Shown one piece after another: positions 35,342 through 45,190 of a stretch of DNA of 64,000 nucleotides. Every line of letters starts with the position of its first letter. Position 1 is the stretch's first letter. A program made the position numbers and the translations under genes. Location: the NCBI RefSeq assembly GCF_024970185.1, contig NZ_CP103965.1:554001-618000 (forward strand). The letters run 5' to 3'. This DNA comes from Pseudomonas sp. N3-W (lineage in GTDB: Bacteria; Pseudomonadota; Gammaproteobacteria; Pseudomonadales; Pseudomonadaceae). The notes beneath the pieces were generated by a model, which saw nothing but the letters and a program-made list of their open reading frames with translations, did not search any database and was not told where the DNA came from.

Positions 35342-35950
35342 ATGTCCGGTTCGATCCTTTATATCCACGGTTTCAACAGTGCGCCGGCCTCAAAAAAAGC
35401 CACGCAGTTGATTCAGGTGATGGAGCGTCTGGGCTTGAGCGAGCAATTGGCTGTTCCGGCCCTGCATCACCACCCCCGCGAGGCCATCGGTCAGCTGAAG
35501 CAGGCGATTGAGGCGCTGGGGCGGCCGCTGCTGGTCGGCAGCTCACTCGGCGGCTACTATGCCACTCACCTGGCCGAGCGCCTTGGCTTGAAAGCCCTGT
35601 TGATCAACCCGGCCGTCAGTCCGCACCGGATGTTCGACGGGTATCTGGGAACCCAGAAAAACCTGTATACCGATGAGACCTGGGAATTGACCCACGACCA
35701 TGTGACGGCTCTGGCCGAGCTGGAAGTGCCGGCGCCCCGGGATCCGCAGCGTTATCAGGTGTGGTTGCAGACCGGCGACGAAACGTTGGACTATCGCCAC
35801 GCCCAGCAGTATTACCGGGCCTGTGCCTTGCGCATCCAGGCCGGCGGCGACCATGGTTTTCAAGGCTTTGCCGAACAATTGCCGGCAATGCTGAGTTTTG
35901 CCGACATCGGCGCAGATTTGTATCAGGCGATTGACTTCACTGCATTGTGA
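35342..35950 (+). CDS. yqiA: YqiA/YcfP-family alpha/beta hydrolase
   Basis: A 202-aa serine hydrolase. The nucleophile motif GSSLGGYYA lies near residues 66-74, an oxyanion region IHGFNSAPAS near 8-17, the acidic residue in QTGDETLDYR near 143-152, and the catalytic histidine in GGDHGFQGF near 166-174. The ATG is preceded by AGGGAG. It is the usual gene between cpdA and parE and is thought to be an esterase; the natural substrate is unknown. Confidence 0.85.
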   Translation: MSGSILYIHGFNSAPASKKATQLIQVMERLGLSEQLAVPALHHHPREAIGQLKQAIEALGRPLLVGSSLGGYYATHLAERLGLKALLINPAVSPHRMFDGYLGTQKNLYTDETWELTHDHVTALAELEVPAPRDPQRYQVWLQTGDETLDYRHAQQYYRACALRIQAGGDHGFQGFAEQLPAMLSFADIGADLYQAIDFTAL

Positions 35951-35992
35951 GCCTCGCCCCCTATTTTCATGAACGACTGACGACGAGACCCC

Positions 35993-37897
35993 ATGGCCAC
36001 TCCCAGCGCTAGCTCTTATAACGCAGACGCCATCGAAGTCCTCTCGGGCCTCGACCCGGTGCGTAAACGCCCCGGCATGTACACCGACACCAGTCGGCCG
36101 AACCACCTTGCCCAGGAAGTCATCGACAACAGCGTCGATGAAGCACTGGCCGGGCACGCGAGTTCGGTGCAGGTCATCCTGCACGCCGACCACTCGCTGG
36201 AAGTCAGCGATGACGGGCGCGGCATGCCGGTGGACATTCACCCCGAAGAAGGCGTGTCGGGCGTTGAACTGATCCTCACCAAGCTCCACGCGGGCGGCAA
36301 GTTTTCCAACAAGAACTACCAGTTCTCCGGCGGTCTGCACGGGGTGGGTATTTCCGTGGTCAACGCCTTGTCCACCGAAGTGCGGGTACGCGTGAAGCGT
36401 GACGGCAACGAATACCAGATGACGTTCGCCGACGGTTACAAAAAAACCGAGCTGGAAGTGGTCGGCACCGTCGGCAAGCGCAACACCGGCACCAGCGTGT
36501 TCTTCGCCCCGGACCCGAAATACTTCGATTCGCCGAAATTCTCCATCAGCCGCCTCAAACACGTGCTCAAGGCCAAGGCCGTGCTGTGTCCGGGGCTGCT
36601 GGTCAGTTTTGAAGACAAGGCCACCGGCGAGAAAGTCGAATGGCATTACGAAGACGGCCTGCGCTCGTATCTGGTAGACGCCGTCAGCGAATTCGAACGC
36701 CTGCCGGACGAGCCGTTCTGCGGCAGCCTGGCCGGTAACAAGGAAGCGGTCGATTGGGCGCTGTTGTGGTTGCCGGAAGGCGGCGACAGCGTCCAGGAAA
36801 GTTATGTCAACCTGATCCCGACGGCGCAGGGCGGCACTCACGTCAACGGTCTGCGCCAAGGTTTGCTCGATGCCATGCGCGAGTTCTGCGAGTTCCGCAG
36901 CCTGTTGCCGCGCGGTGTGAAGCTGGCGCCGGAAGACGTCTGGGAGCGTATTGCTTTCGTGCTGTCGATGAAAATGCAGGAGCCGCAATTCTCCGGCCAG
37001 ACCAAGGAGCGTCTGTCATCCCGTGAAGCGGCGGCGTTTGTTTCGGGTGTGGTCAAGGACGCGTTCAGCCTGTGGCTCAACGCCAATCCGGAAACCGGCA
37101 TGCTGCTGGCGGAGCTGGCGATCAACAACGCCGGCCGTCGCCTCAAGGCCAGCAAGAAGGTCGAGCGCAAGCGCATCACCGCAGGGCCGGCACTGCCGGG
37201 CAAGCTCGCAGACTGTGCCGGGCAGGACCCGATGCGTTCCGAGCTGTTTCTGGTGGAAGGTGATTCCGCTGGCGGTTCGGCCAAGCAGGCGCGGGATAAA
37301 GAATTCCAGGCGATCCTGCCGTTGCGCGGCAAGATTCTGAACACCTGGGAAGTCGATGGCAGCGAAGTGCTGGCCAGCCAGGAAGTGCACAACATTGCCG
37401 TGGCCATCGGGGTTGATCCGGGCTCGGCGGACATCGCCCAACTGCGTTACGGCAAGATCTGCATCCTCGCCGACGCCGACTCCGACGGTCTGCACATCGC
37501 TACCTTGCTGTGCGCGTTGTTCGTCCAGCATTTCCGCCCGCTGGTGGATGCCGGTCACGTCTACGTTGCCATGCCGCCGCTGTACCGCATCGACCTGGGC
37601 AAAGAGATCTACTACGCCCTCGACGAAGCCGAGCGCGATGGCATTCTCGACCGACTGGTAGCCGAGAAGAAACGCGGCAAACCGCAGGTCACCCGATTCA
37701 AAGGCCTGGGTGAAATGAACCCGCCGCAGTTGCGCGAGACCACCATGGACCCCAACACGCGCCGTCTGGTGCAGTTGACCCTGGAAGACTTCGAAGCGAC
37801 CTCGGAGATGATGGACATGCTGCTGGCGAAGAAACGCGCCGGTGATCGCAAGTCCTGGCTGGAATCCAAAGGCAACCTGGCCGAGGTTCTGGGCTGA
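35993..37897 (+). CDS. parE: DNA topoisomerase IV subunit B
   Basis: A 634-aa ATPase subunit that, with ParC, decatenates daughter chromosomes. The GHKL ATP site shows EVLSGLDPVRKRPGMY near 14-29, the conserved EVIDNSVDEALAG near 42-54, DDGRGMP and GGLHGVGISVVNAL near 113. The TOPRIM part has EGDSAGGSAKQARD near 421 and the metal-binding DADSDGLHI near 492. Full length. Its TGA shares one base with the next ATG (37897). parC follows two genes later. Confidence 0.97.
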   Translation: MATPSASSYNADAIEVLSGLDPVRKRPGMYTDTSRPNHLAQEVIDNSVDEALAGHASSVQVILHADHSLEVSDDGRGMPVDIHPEEGVSGVELILTKLHAGGKFSNKNYQFSGGLHGVGISVVNALSTEVRVRVKRDGNEYQMTFADGYKKTELEVVGTVGKRNTGTSVFFAPDPKYFDSPKFSISRLKHVLKAKAVLCPGLLVSFEDKATGEKVEWHYEDGLRSYLVDAVSEFERLPDEPFCGSLAGNKEAVDWALLWLPEGGDSVQESYVNLIPTAQGGTHVNGLRQGLLDAMREFCEFRSLLPRGVKLAPEDVWERIAFVLSMKMQEPQFSGQTKERLSSREAAAFVSGVVKDAFSLWLNANPETGMLLAELAINNAGRRLKASKKVERKRITAGPALPGKLADCAGQDPMRSELFLVEGDSAGGSAKQARDKEFQAILPLRGKILNTWEVDGSEVLASQEVHNIAVAIGVDPGSADIAQLRYGKICILADADSDGLHIATLLCALFVQHFRPLVDAGHVYVAMPPLYRIDLGKEIYYALDEAERDGILDRLVAEKKRGKPQVTRFKGLGEMNPPQLRETTMDPNTRRLVQLTLEDFEATSEMMDMLLAKKRAGDRKSWLESKGNLAEVLG

Positions 37898-38886
37898 TGC
37901 GTCTGCGCTTTGCCCTGGCATGTGCGCTGCTGCTGACGTCGGTGATGGCCTCTGCCGAACCGGTGCCGGAGTTGCGTCTGCTGGCCGAGCATCCTGTTGA
38001 AGGGATGCGTGGCGGCAACCTGTCGGGGCTGGCGCAGTGTGGCAAGGACCTGTGGACGGTGTCGGACCGGGACGATGATCAAATCTATCGTCTCGACACC
38101 ACCGACCCGCTCTGGAAAGCCGAAACCGTGCGCATCGACGTACCGCCCGTGCCCGACAGCGGCTTGCCCTGGGGTTTGAGTTCGCGGACCTGGGCGGCCT
38201 CGTTCGTGCGTGGCGGTGATCTGGATTTCGAGGGCATTACCTGTGACGCCGCAGGCAATCGCTATATCGTCAGCGAAGCCCATGCCGCCGTGTTGCAAGT
38301 CCCGCCGCAGGGGCCTGCGGCGTGGCTGAAAATTTCGCCAATGCTGGTGCGTGAAGCGCGCGCCAGCGGCATGTTACTGCACTTCAATGCGTTGTTCGAA
38401 GGCCTGGCAATCAACCCGGCTGGCGACACGCTGTGGCTGGCCGCCGAGCGCGAGCGCCGTGGTCTGCTGCTGATCAAGCGCAAGCAAACCGTCTGGGATT
38501 GCGACGGCGGCTGTGTGCTGCTGAGCGAAGCCGGAAAGGAGATGCAGCCGGCTCAGTTTCCCAAGGCAAAAGCGGTATCCCGGGATTTTGCCGACCTGTC
38601 CTTGTTCAACGGCAAGTTGTTTACCCTTGAGCGCAACGCGTTTCAGGTCTGTCGTCGTGATGCGGTGACGGCCAAGGTCGAGCGCTGCTGGTCATTTGCC
38701 GACGAAGCGTTGCAGGAACATCGGCGTTATCCACAGGCCTATGGCTTGACGGAAGCGCTGGTGGTGGACGCCGATGGCGCCTGGATTGGCATCGACAACA
38801 ACGACGGCGCCCGTGCCGATGGCGAAAAACGCCCGATTGTCTGGCGCTTCGCCGCGCCTGAAGGTGGCTGGAGCGCCAAGCCGTGA
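37897..38886 (+). CDS. Exported esterase-like phytase-family protein
   Basis: A 329-aa protein with a cleavable signal peptide (about residues 1-22, ending in VMASAEP). The mature part looks like the esterase-like phytase (DUF4105-unrelated, beta-propeller) family: LSGLAQCGKDLWTVSDRDDD near 43-62, DFEGITCDAAGNRYIVSEAH near 110-129, and NALFEGLAINPAGDTLWLAAE near 165-185. It should act in the periplasm. The reaction is unknown. It is coupled to parE by a one-base overlap and to the next gene by four bases. Confidence 0.75.
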   Translation: MRLRFALACALLLTSVMASAEPVPELRLLAEHPVEGMRGGNLSGLAQCGKDLWTVSDRDDDQIYRLDTTDPLWKAETVRIDVPPVPDSGLPWGLSSRTWAASFVRGGDLDFEGITCDAAGNRYIVSEAHAAVLQVPPQGPAAWLKISPMLVREARASGMLLHFNALFEGLAINPAGDTLWLAAERERRGLLLIKRKQTVWDCDGGCVLLSEAGKEMQPAQFPKAKAVSRDFADLSLFNGKLFTLERNAFQVCRRDAVTAKVERCWSFADEALQEHRRYPQAYGLTEALVVDADGAWIGIDNNDGARADGEKRPIVWRFAAPEGGWSAKP

Positions 38887-39407
38887 GCCAGCAACCGCCG
38901 GGCAAGCGCGCCGGTCGGGTGTTGATGATACTGGCCTGGTGCGCGGGGCTGTTTCTGCTAACGCGATTTTTTGGCCAGTGGGAACAGCGTCAGGAAAACC
39001 CCAATGCGGTGGTGACGTCGCAGCAGGGTGCAGGTTTTGTCGAAGTGAAACTGCTCGGCAACGCCCAGGGACATTTTGTCGCCAGTGGCCAGATCAACGG
39101 CCAGCCGGTGGATTTCATGCTCGATACCGGGGCCACGGATGTGTCGATCCCGGCGGGCCTTGCGCAACGATTGAAGCTTGAAGAGGGCTTCGGTGTGACC
39201 CTGAGCACGGCCAATGGCCTGAGCCAGGGCTACCGGACCCGTATCAACAGCCTGCAACTGGGTGACATCGTCTTGCACGATGTCCGGGCGCTGGTCGCCC
39301 CCGGCCTCGAAGGCAATCAGGTGCTGCTCGGCATGAGCGCCCTGAACAAACTTGAATTTACCCAGCGCGGTGGCACCATGCTGCTGCGCCAGACAACGAA
39401 CCAATGA
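38883..39407 (+). CDS. Membrane-anchored retropepsin-like aspartic protease
   Basis: A 174-aa protein with one N-terminal membrane segment (about residues 13-30) and a single-domain aspartic protease fold. The active site is [14 protein letters not shown] near 77-90, and the second family element [16 protein letters not shown] near 126-141 precedes [12 protein letters not shown]. It fits the TIGR02281/clan AA group, which would work as a dimer facing the periplasm. The GTG start overlaps the previous stop by four bases; parC starts seven bases after. Target unknown. Confidence 0.85.
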   Translation: MSQQPPGKRAGRVLMILAWCAGLFLLTRFFGQWEQRQENPNAVVTSQQGAGFVEVKLLGNAQGHFVASGQINGQPVDFMLDTGATDVSIPAGLAQRLKLEEGFGVTLSTANGLSQGYRTRINSLQLGDIVLHDVRALVAPGLEGNQVLLGMSALNKLEFTQRGGTMLLRQTTNQ

Positions 39408-39414
39408 GGCCCGC

Positions 39415-41682
39415 ATGAGCGACTCCCTTGATCTCAGCCTGGACGGTGTAGAGCGCCGGTCACTGGCTGACTTCACCGAAAATGCCTACCTCAACTACTC
39501 CATGTACGTGATCATGGACCGTGCCCTGCCGCATATCGGCGACGGCCTGAAACCGGTACAGCGGCGCATCATCTATGCGATGAGCGAGTTGGGGCTGGAC
39601 GCCGATTCCAAGCACAAGAAATCGGCGCGTACCGTCGGTGACGTACTCGGTAAATTCCACCCGCATGGCGATTCGGCCTGCTATGAAGCCATGGTGCTGA
39701 TGGCCCAGCCGTTCAGCTACCGCTACACGCTGGTGGACGGCCAGGGCAACTGGGGGGCGCCGGATGATCCCAAGTCCTTTGCCGCCATGCGTTACACCGA
39801 AGCGCGGCTGTCGCGTTATTCCGAAGTGCTGCTCAGCGAGTTGGGGCAGGGCACGGCGAACTGGGGCCCGAACTTCGACGGCACCCTCGACGAGCCGCTG
39901 GTGCTGCCGGCACGTTTGCCGAACATCCTGCTCAATGGCACCACTGGCATCGCCGTGGGCATGGCCACTGACGTTCCGCCGCACAACCTGCGCGAAGTCG
40001 CCACGGCCTGTGTGCGCTTGCTCGATGAGCCCAAAGCCACAGTCGAACAGCTCTGTGAACACATTCAGGGCCCGGATTACCCGACCGAAGCGGAAATCAT
40101 CACGCCGCGTGCCGACCTGCTGAAAATCTACGAAACCGGTCGTGGTTCGGTGCGCATGCGTGCCGTGTATCACGTCGAAGACGGCGACATCATCGTCACC
40201 GCGCTGCCGCATCAGGTGTCCGGCGCCAAGGTGCTGGAACAGATCGCCGCGATGATGCAGGCCAAGCCGTCCAAGGCCCCGCAGATTGCTGACCTGCGTG
40301 ACGAATCCGACCACGAAAACCCGTGTCGGATCGTGATCATTCCGGGTGTGCGGAAAAACTTCGACCACGACGCGCTGATGCAGCACCTGTTCGCCAGCAC
40401 CGAGCTGGAGTCGAGCTACCGGGTCAACATCAACATCATCGGCCTGGACGGCAAGCCGCAGCTGAAAAATCTGCGAGCGCTGCTGGTCGAGTGGCTGGAA
40501 TTCCGGGTGCAGACCGTGCGTCGTCGTCTGCAATTCCGTCTGGACAAGGTCGAGCGTCGCCTGCACCTGTTGGACGGTTTGTTGATTGCCTACCTCAACC
40601 TGGATGAAGTGATTCACATCATTCGTACCGAGGAACACCCGAAGGCCAGCCTGATCGCGCGTTTCGCCCTGAGCGAAATCCAGGCCGACTACATCCTCGA
40701 CACCCGCCTGCGTCAGTTGGCGCGACTGGAAGAGATGAAGCTGCGTGCCGAGCAGGATGAACTGCTCAAGGAACAAGCCAAGCTGCAAGCCCTGCTGGGC
40801 AGCGAAGCCAAGCTGAAAAAGCTGGTGCGCACCGAGATTATCAAGGACGCCGAAACCTATGGCGACGACCGCCGTTCGCCCATCGTCGAACGTGCCGAAG
40901 CCAAGGCCCTGACCGAGCACGACCTGCTGCCGAACGAGAAAGTGACGGTCGTGCTGTCGGAAAAAGGCTGGGTGCGTTCCGCCAAGGGCCACGAAATCGA
41001 CGCCACCGGGCTTTCCTATAAAGCCGGCGACGGCTTCAAGGCGTTGGCTGCCGGGCGCTCCAACCAGTTTGCGGTGTTTATCGACTCCACCGGCCGCAGC
41101 TATTCGGTGGCCGCGCACACGCTGCCATCGGCTCGTGGCCAGGGCGAACCGCTGACCGGTCGCCTGACGCCGCCGCCAGGGGCAAGTTTCGAATGCGTGT
41201 TGATGCCTGAAGACGATTCGCTGTACGTGATCGCGTCCGACGCCGGTTACGGATTTGTGGTCAAGGGCGAGGACTTCCAGGCCAAGAACAAGGCCGGCAA
41301 GGCCCTGCTGAGCCTGCCGAACAACTCGAAAGTCATCCTGCCGCGTCCGGTCTCCGATCGCGAGAACAACTGGCTGGCCTCGGTGACCACCGAAGGTCGG
41401 CTGCTGATCTTCAAAATCAGCGATCTGCCACAATTAGGGAAGGGCAAAGGCAACAAGATCATCGGGATTTCCGGTGAACGCGTGGCCAGTCGTGAAGAAT
41501 ATGTGACGGACATCGCCGTTCTGCCGGACGGTGCAACGCTGGTGCTGCAGGCTGGAAAACGTACCTTGTCACTGAAAGCCGACGACCTCGAACACTACAA
41601 AGGTGAGCGTGGACGCCGTGGCAACAAGTTGCCAAGGGGCTTCCAGAGGGTCGATGCGCTGCTCGTCGAAAATCTCAATTAA
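39415..41682 (+). CDS. parC: DNA topoisomerase IV subunit A
   Basis: A 755-aa subunit that cuts and reseals DNA in topoisomerase IV. The quinolone-resistance region reads [16 protein letters not shown] with serine at 87 and glutamate at 91, the susceptible (wild-type) state in P. aeruginosa numbering. The catalytic tyrosine is at 127 in [11 protein letters not shown]. The C-terminal part has the beta-pinwheel blades used for DNA binding. ATG 39415 lies behind a GAGG site; the frame is open further upstream inside the protease gene. Confidence 0.97.
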   Translation: MSDSLDLSLDGVERRSLADFTENAYLNYSMYVIMDRALPHIGDGLKPVQRRIIYAMSELGLDADSKHKKSARTVGDVLGKFHPHGDSACYEAMVLMAQPFSYRYTLVDGQGNWGAPDDPKSFAAMRYTEARLSRYSEVLLSELGQGTANWGPNFDGTLDEPLVLPARLPNILLNGTTGIAVGMATDVPPHNLREVATACVRLLDEPKATVEQLCEHIQGPDYPTEAEIITPRADLLKIYETGRGSVRMRAVYHVEDGDIIVTALPHQVSGAKVLEQIAAMMQAKPSKAPQIADLRDESDHENPCRIVIIPGVRKNFDHDALMQHLFASTELESSYRVNINIIGLDGKPQLKNLRALLVEWLEFRVQTVRRRLQFRLDKVERRLHLLDGLLIAYLNLDEVIHIIRTEEHPKASLIARFALSEIQADYILDTRLRQLARLEEMKLRAEQDELLKEQAKLQALLGSEAKLKKLVRTEIIKDAETYGDDRRSPIVERAEAKALTEHDLLPNEKVTVVLSEKGWVRSAKGHEIDATGLSYKAGDGFKALAAGRSNQFAVFIDSTGRSYSVAAHTLPSARGQGEPLTGRLTPPPGASFECVLMPEDDSLYVIASDAGYGFVVKGEDFQAKNKAGKALLSLPNNSKVILPRPVSDRENNWLASVTTEGRLLIFKISDLPQLGKGKGNKIIGISGERVASREEYVTDIAVLPDGATLVLQAGKRTLSLKADDLEHYKGERGRRGNKLPRGFQRVDALLVENLN

Positions 41683-41703
41683 TCTGAATTAGGCGTTCTA
41701 GAG

Positions 41704-41736
41704 ACGTTGATCTGCGATTTAACGCGTAGATCGACG
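41704..41736. other. Inverted repeat between parC and the PqiC-type gene
   Basis: GTTGATCT (41705-41712) pairs with AGATCGAC (41728-41735), with further GCG/CGC pairing inside. There is no T-run, so it is not a standard terminator. It may be an operator or a processing hairpin. Confidence 0.35.
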
Positions 41737-41869
41737 CTTTGACGCTGGAGTCGGAACGCATATTCACGGATGATATGGCCTTTCAAGCGCCGGCGTGGCC
41801 GAGCGTTCTTCATATTTTTTGAGTATTTTTCATAGTGGTCAGCCTTGTGGCGGCCACCTGGATGGGACG

Positions 41870-42583
41870 ATGACTGCTCTGCGCCTTCCTTTTATTCTGA
41901 TGCTCGCCGGCGTTCTTGGCCTGGCGGGTTGCAGCGTTCACCAGCCGGTGTCGCTGTATCAACTGGACAGCGGAAGTCCGGTTCAGCCTGCGCAAAGCGC
42001 GGGCATGGCCGTTTTGCTGGGCCCGGTAACGATTGCCGACTACCTGCAACGTGAAACCCTGTTGCAGCGCCAGCCCGATGGCAGCCTGCAAGCCTCGACC
42101 GACGGTCGTTGGGCTGGCAGCCTGTCGTCCGACATCGACCAACTGTTGCTGCGTCAGGTTGCCGGTCATCTGGACAGCCAACGGGTAGTCCTGGCACCGG
42201 CCACGCTGGGCTTTGCCCCGGATGTGCAGGTGCTGTTGACCATCACTCGCCTGGATTCGGGCGAGACGCAACCGGCGATCCTCGATGCGCAATGGCGTTT
42301 GATCGACCGTCGTGGCCAGGTCCGCGATAACCGTATTGTGCATTTGCAGGAGCCGCATGCCGGCGGTACCGCCGCTCAGGTCCAGGCTCAGGGTGTGTTG
42401 CTGCAGCGTCTGGCCGGGCAACTGTCGGACGCGCTGAAGCCGTTGGCCAACCAGCCACCGGTTGCTGAAGTGCCGCGCAAACCGGCTCCAAAGCCAGCAG
42501 CACCGGCAGCCGAGCAGGACAAGCAGCCGAAGATCCCGATGGCTTCGCCGATTCGCACCGATATGGAAGTGTTCAGGTTCTAA
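41870..42583 (+). CDS. PqiC-like membrane-integrity lipoprotein
   Basis: A 237-aa lipoprotein with lipobox LGLAGCS (cysteine 21). The mature part matches the ABC-transport auxiliary (PqiC/YmbA, DUF330) domain: YQLDSGSP near 29, VLLGPVTIADYLQRETLLQR near 48-67, RWAGSLSSDIDQLLLRQVAG near 80-99. The C-terminus is a proline/alanine/lysine-rich tail. Partners PqiA and PqiB, which carry lipids between membranes, are not next to it, so it is an orphan here. ATG 41870 is used since the signal sequence begins there. Confidence 0.8.
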   Translation: MTALRLPFILMLAGVLGLAGCSVHQPVSLYQLDSGSPVQPAQSAGMAVLLGPVTIADYLQRETLLQRQPDGSLQASTDGRWAGSLSSDIDQLLLRQVAGHLDSQRVVLAPATLGFAPDVQVLLTITRLDSGETQPAILDAQWRLIDRRGQVRDNRIVHLQEPHAGGTAAQVQAQGVLLQRLAGQLSDALKPLANQPPVAEVPRKPAPKPAAPAAEQDKQPKIPMASPIRTDMEVFRF

Positions 42584-42602
42584 GGCCTGGATGGATTCAA
42601 AG

Positions 42603-42634
42603 CAAAGCCCGCCGAGATGCGGGCTTTGTTGTTT
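42603..42634 (+). terminator. Rho-independent terminator after the PqiC-like gene
   Basis: Stem AAAGCCCGC/GCGGGCTTT with a five-base loop, followed by GTTGTTT. It ends 20-50 bases after the stop codon and shields the REP array downstream. Confidence 0.8.
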
Positions 42635-42660
42635 CTGGCGATTGGATCTGTGGTGCCTAT

Positions 42661-43456
42661 CCTGGCCTCATCGCGAGCAAGCTCGCTCCCACAGTGGATC
42701 TTCAGGGACCTGCCTTCTGCATGCGCCGGCGATCCTTGGTGGCTGTCCTGGCCTCATCGCGAGCGGGCTCGCTCCCACAGTGGATCTTCAGGGACCTGCC
42801 TTCTGCATGCGCCGGCGATCTTTGGTGCCTGTCCTGGCCTCATCGCGAGCAAGCTCGCTCCCACAGTGGATCTTCAGGGAGCTGCCTTCTGCATGCGCCG
42901 ACGATCCTTGGTGCCTGTCCTGGCCTCATCGCGAGCAAGCTCGCTCCCACAGTGGATCTTCAGGGACCTGCCTTCTGCATGCGCCGGCGATCTTTGGTGC
43001 CTGTCCTGGCCTCATCGCGAGCGGGCTCGCTCCCACAGTGGATCTTCAGGGACCTGCCTTCTGCATGCGCCGGCGATCTTTGGTGCCTGTCCTGGCCTCA
43101 TCGCGAGCAAGCTCGCTCCCACAGTGGATCTTCAGGGACCTGCCTTCTGCATGCGCCGACGATCCTTGGTGCCTGTCCTGGCCTCATCGCGAGCAAGCTC
43201 GCTCCCACAGTGGATCTTCAGGGACCTGCCTTCTGCATGCGCCGACGATCCTTGGTGCCTGTCCTGGCCTCATCGCGAGCAAGCTCGCTCCCACAGTGGA
43301 TCTTCAGGGACCTGCCTTCTGCATGCGCCGGCGATCTTTGGTGCCTGTCCTGGCCTCATCGCGAGCGGGCTCGCTCCCACAGTGGATCTTCAGTGGACCT
43401 ACCTTCTGCGTGCGCCGCAGAGCAAATGTGGGAGCGAGCTTGCTCGCGATGAGGCC
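42661..43456 (+). repeat. Tandem array of nine 86-bp REP-containing units plus an inverted end copy
   Basis: Units start at 42661, 42747, 42833, 42919, 43005, 43091, 43177, 43263 and 43349, an exact 86-base period. Each has one REP palindrome (CGCGAGCAAGCTCGCTCCCA or with GCGGGC in place of GCAAGC) and a 60-base linker that is nearly invariant. The ninth unit is diverged in its linker, and a REP in the opposite direction (43428-43456) closes the array. Since 86 is not a multiple of three, all three frames stay open; the resulting long reading frames are artefacts. The whole 939-base gap between the two genes is made of this array and two terminators. Confidence 0.95.
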
Positions 43457-43467
43457 AGAACAGACAA

Positions 43468-43508
43468 CAAAAAGCCCGCAGACAATCACGTGTCTGCGGG
43501 CTTTTTTA
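43468..43508. terminator. Bidirectional Rho-independent terminator
   Basis: AAAAAGCCCGCAGACA pairs with TGTCTGCGGGCTTTTT around the loop ATCACG. The A-run and T-run on both sides make it work in both directions. It closes the minus-strand AhpA-type gene and blocks transcription out of the REP array. Confidence 0.9.
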
Positions 43509-43522
43509 CAGCAGGCTAACCG

Positions 43523-45055
43523 TTACGCCCGACGCTCATGCATCCGCGCCAGTTGCCGTTCCAGCATCGATGGATAAGGCTCCATCAACCGCTCGACGCA
43601 GCAAGCGCCCTCAGGGCTGGCAATCGGCCGGATCCGTGCGCGCTGACGGATCAGCGCGTCATCGCCGATCTTGCGCTCCACCAGCAGCAGGTTGCGGCTG
43701 TGTTGCGACAGGGCCAAGGCGTCCTGGGCTGACTCGGTCAGCAGCAGGTCGATCTGGCTCAGGCCGAACAACTCGTCGCCCAGGGTCAGGCCCAGTTGCA
43801 ATTGCAGGGTGATGCCGCTGTCGGCAACTTCGATCTGCAACTGATGCCCCAGTGCCCGCAACAGCTCACCGCAGCAGATGGCGTTGGTCAGGTAGTCGTC
43901 GCCGCTGTCTTCGGTGTGGAACAGCATCAGTGTGCTGCCATCGTTCAGGGTGTGCAGCTCGCTCTGGTACAGCGAAGCGGCCTGATCGAGGCAGTCGCGG
44001 TAGCGTTTGAGCAGTTCTTCCAGTCGTGTGCGAGGCAAGCGGCGCAGTTGATCCTGAGCGCCCAGCTGCACCGCCAGAACGGCGCTGTGCTGCGGTACGC
44101 TAGGGGTCGGCGTCTTGGCGACGGGTGCCGGCGCACTGCTGGCCGACTCGTCACGCAAATCGGCGAACGGGTCTTCGTCGTCCTCGTCTTCGACGGTGCT
44201 GACCACCTGCCGTGGCGCCGGTTTGAGAGCAGCGACAGGGCGGCTTTCATCGAAACTCGGGTCGCGCAGGTTGCGCACTTCGAAGCTCGGCTCGTTGTCG
44301 TCGGCGTCATCGTAGTCGCTGTCGTCGAATTCCGGCTCAGGCACCGGCTCGGGTTCGACCCGCTCCGGGGCGAAATTGGCGTGCAGCTGGCGGGCCAGGT
44401 CGCCGATCTCGTCCTGACGCTCGGTGGCCGGGGTGTATTCGTCGATGTTGCGCAGCCACACGCGCAATTGCAGCAGCGGCGTGGAGATGTGCCGGCCCAG
44501 GCGCAGGCTCAAGGCCAGGGACAGGGCCAGCAGGATCGCACTCAGGATGCCCATGCTTTGCAGGCTGATGGTCATCGGCTGCTGGAACTGGTCCATGTCC
44601 AGGCTGATGCGCAGTTGGCCGGCGGTCACGTCCTGGAAGGTGATCTTGCTCTCGTACATGCCTTCGGCTTCGCCCAGCAGGCTGTGCTTGGGCCGCTGAC
44701 CGGCTTCGGCGAGGATGCGGTTATCCACGCTGTAGATGGCGGCGTGGGCCACCAGCTTGTTCTTGGTCAGGTTGTTGAGCAGCACGTTGAGGCTGAGGAT
44801 GTCGTTGGACACCAGCAGCTCGGTGGCCGAGGTCGCTGTCTGCGTGGTCAGGCTTTCGCCCAGCGCATCTGCCTGCTCGTGCATGGCCTGCTTGAACTGC
44901 AAACCCATTACACAGGCGTAGATCACCAGGGCCAAAGCGACCAGGATCACGTTATGGCTGGCAATGCGCAATGCAATCGGTACACGGCGATGGCGCAGTG
45001 CCCGGAAGATCAGCAGAAAGAAGTTATCGGTTTTTACTGGCGTGGGCCGGTTCAC
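43523..45055 (-). CDS. AhpA/YtjB-family membrane protein
   Basis: A protein of about 510 aa. Two membrane segments (about residues 24-45 and 155-175) bracket a periplasmic domain (LLNNLTKNKLVAHAAIYSVDNRILAEAG), as in the SMP/YtjB family. A HAMP-like stretch and an acidic, proline-rich cytoplasmic linker follow, then a C-terminal domain (about 320-500) that looks like a degenerate nucleotide-cyclase fold. GTG 45055 is chosen; the frame stays open to 46204, but that is antisense to serB. It is divergent from serB with 135 bases between. Signalling or envelope role is inferred only. Confidence 0.7.
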   Translation of the reverse strand: MNRPTPVKTDNFFLLIFRALRHRRVPIALRIASHNVILVALALVIYACVMGLQFKQAMHEQADALGESLTTQTATSATELLVSNDILSLNVLLNNLTKNKLVAHAAIYSVDNRILAEAGQRPKHSLLGEAEGMYESKITFQDVTAGQLRISLDMDQFQQPMTISLQSMGILSAILLALSLALSLRLGRHISTPLLQLRVWLRNIDEYTPATERQDEIGDLARQLHANFAPERVEPEPVPEPEFDDSDYDDADDNEPSFEVRNLRDPSFDESRPVAALKPAPRQVVSTVEDEDDEDPFADLRDESASSAPAPVAKTPTPSVPQHSAVLAVQLGAQDQLRRLPRTRLEELLKRYRDCLDQAASLYQSELHTLNDGSTLMLFHTEDSGDDYLTNAICCGELLRALGHQLQIEVADSGITLQLQLGLTLGDELFGLSQIDLLLTESAQDALALSQHSRNLLLVERKIGDDALIRQRARIRPIASPEGACCVERLMEPYPSMLERQLARMHERRA

Positions 45056-45190
45056 TTGAGCTCGGCTCTTTTGTCCGTGAAGTTGACGCGCAGTATAGCG
45101 ACAGGCCCCAGACCGGCAAAGCGCTGACGGTGCCCGATGGTCACTGAAAGTGGGTAGAATGCGGTTTTTTTCCACCTGCGGGGGTGCGCC

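Noticed and set aside
39670..39690. Possible quinolone-resistance mutation in parC
   Set aside because: The key positions read serine 87 and glutamate 91, which are the susceptible residues.
42661..43456. Possible CRISPR array
   Set aside because: The whole 86-base unit is conserved, including the part that would be spacer; no cas genes are present and the repeat is a REP palindrome.
42462..43577. Three overlapping long frames with a repeated protein pattern (repeats of SRASSLPQW and the like)
   Set aside because: They are produced by the 86-bp REP array: the period is not a multiple of three, so one repeat is read in three frames in turn. No start or ribosome site fits.
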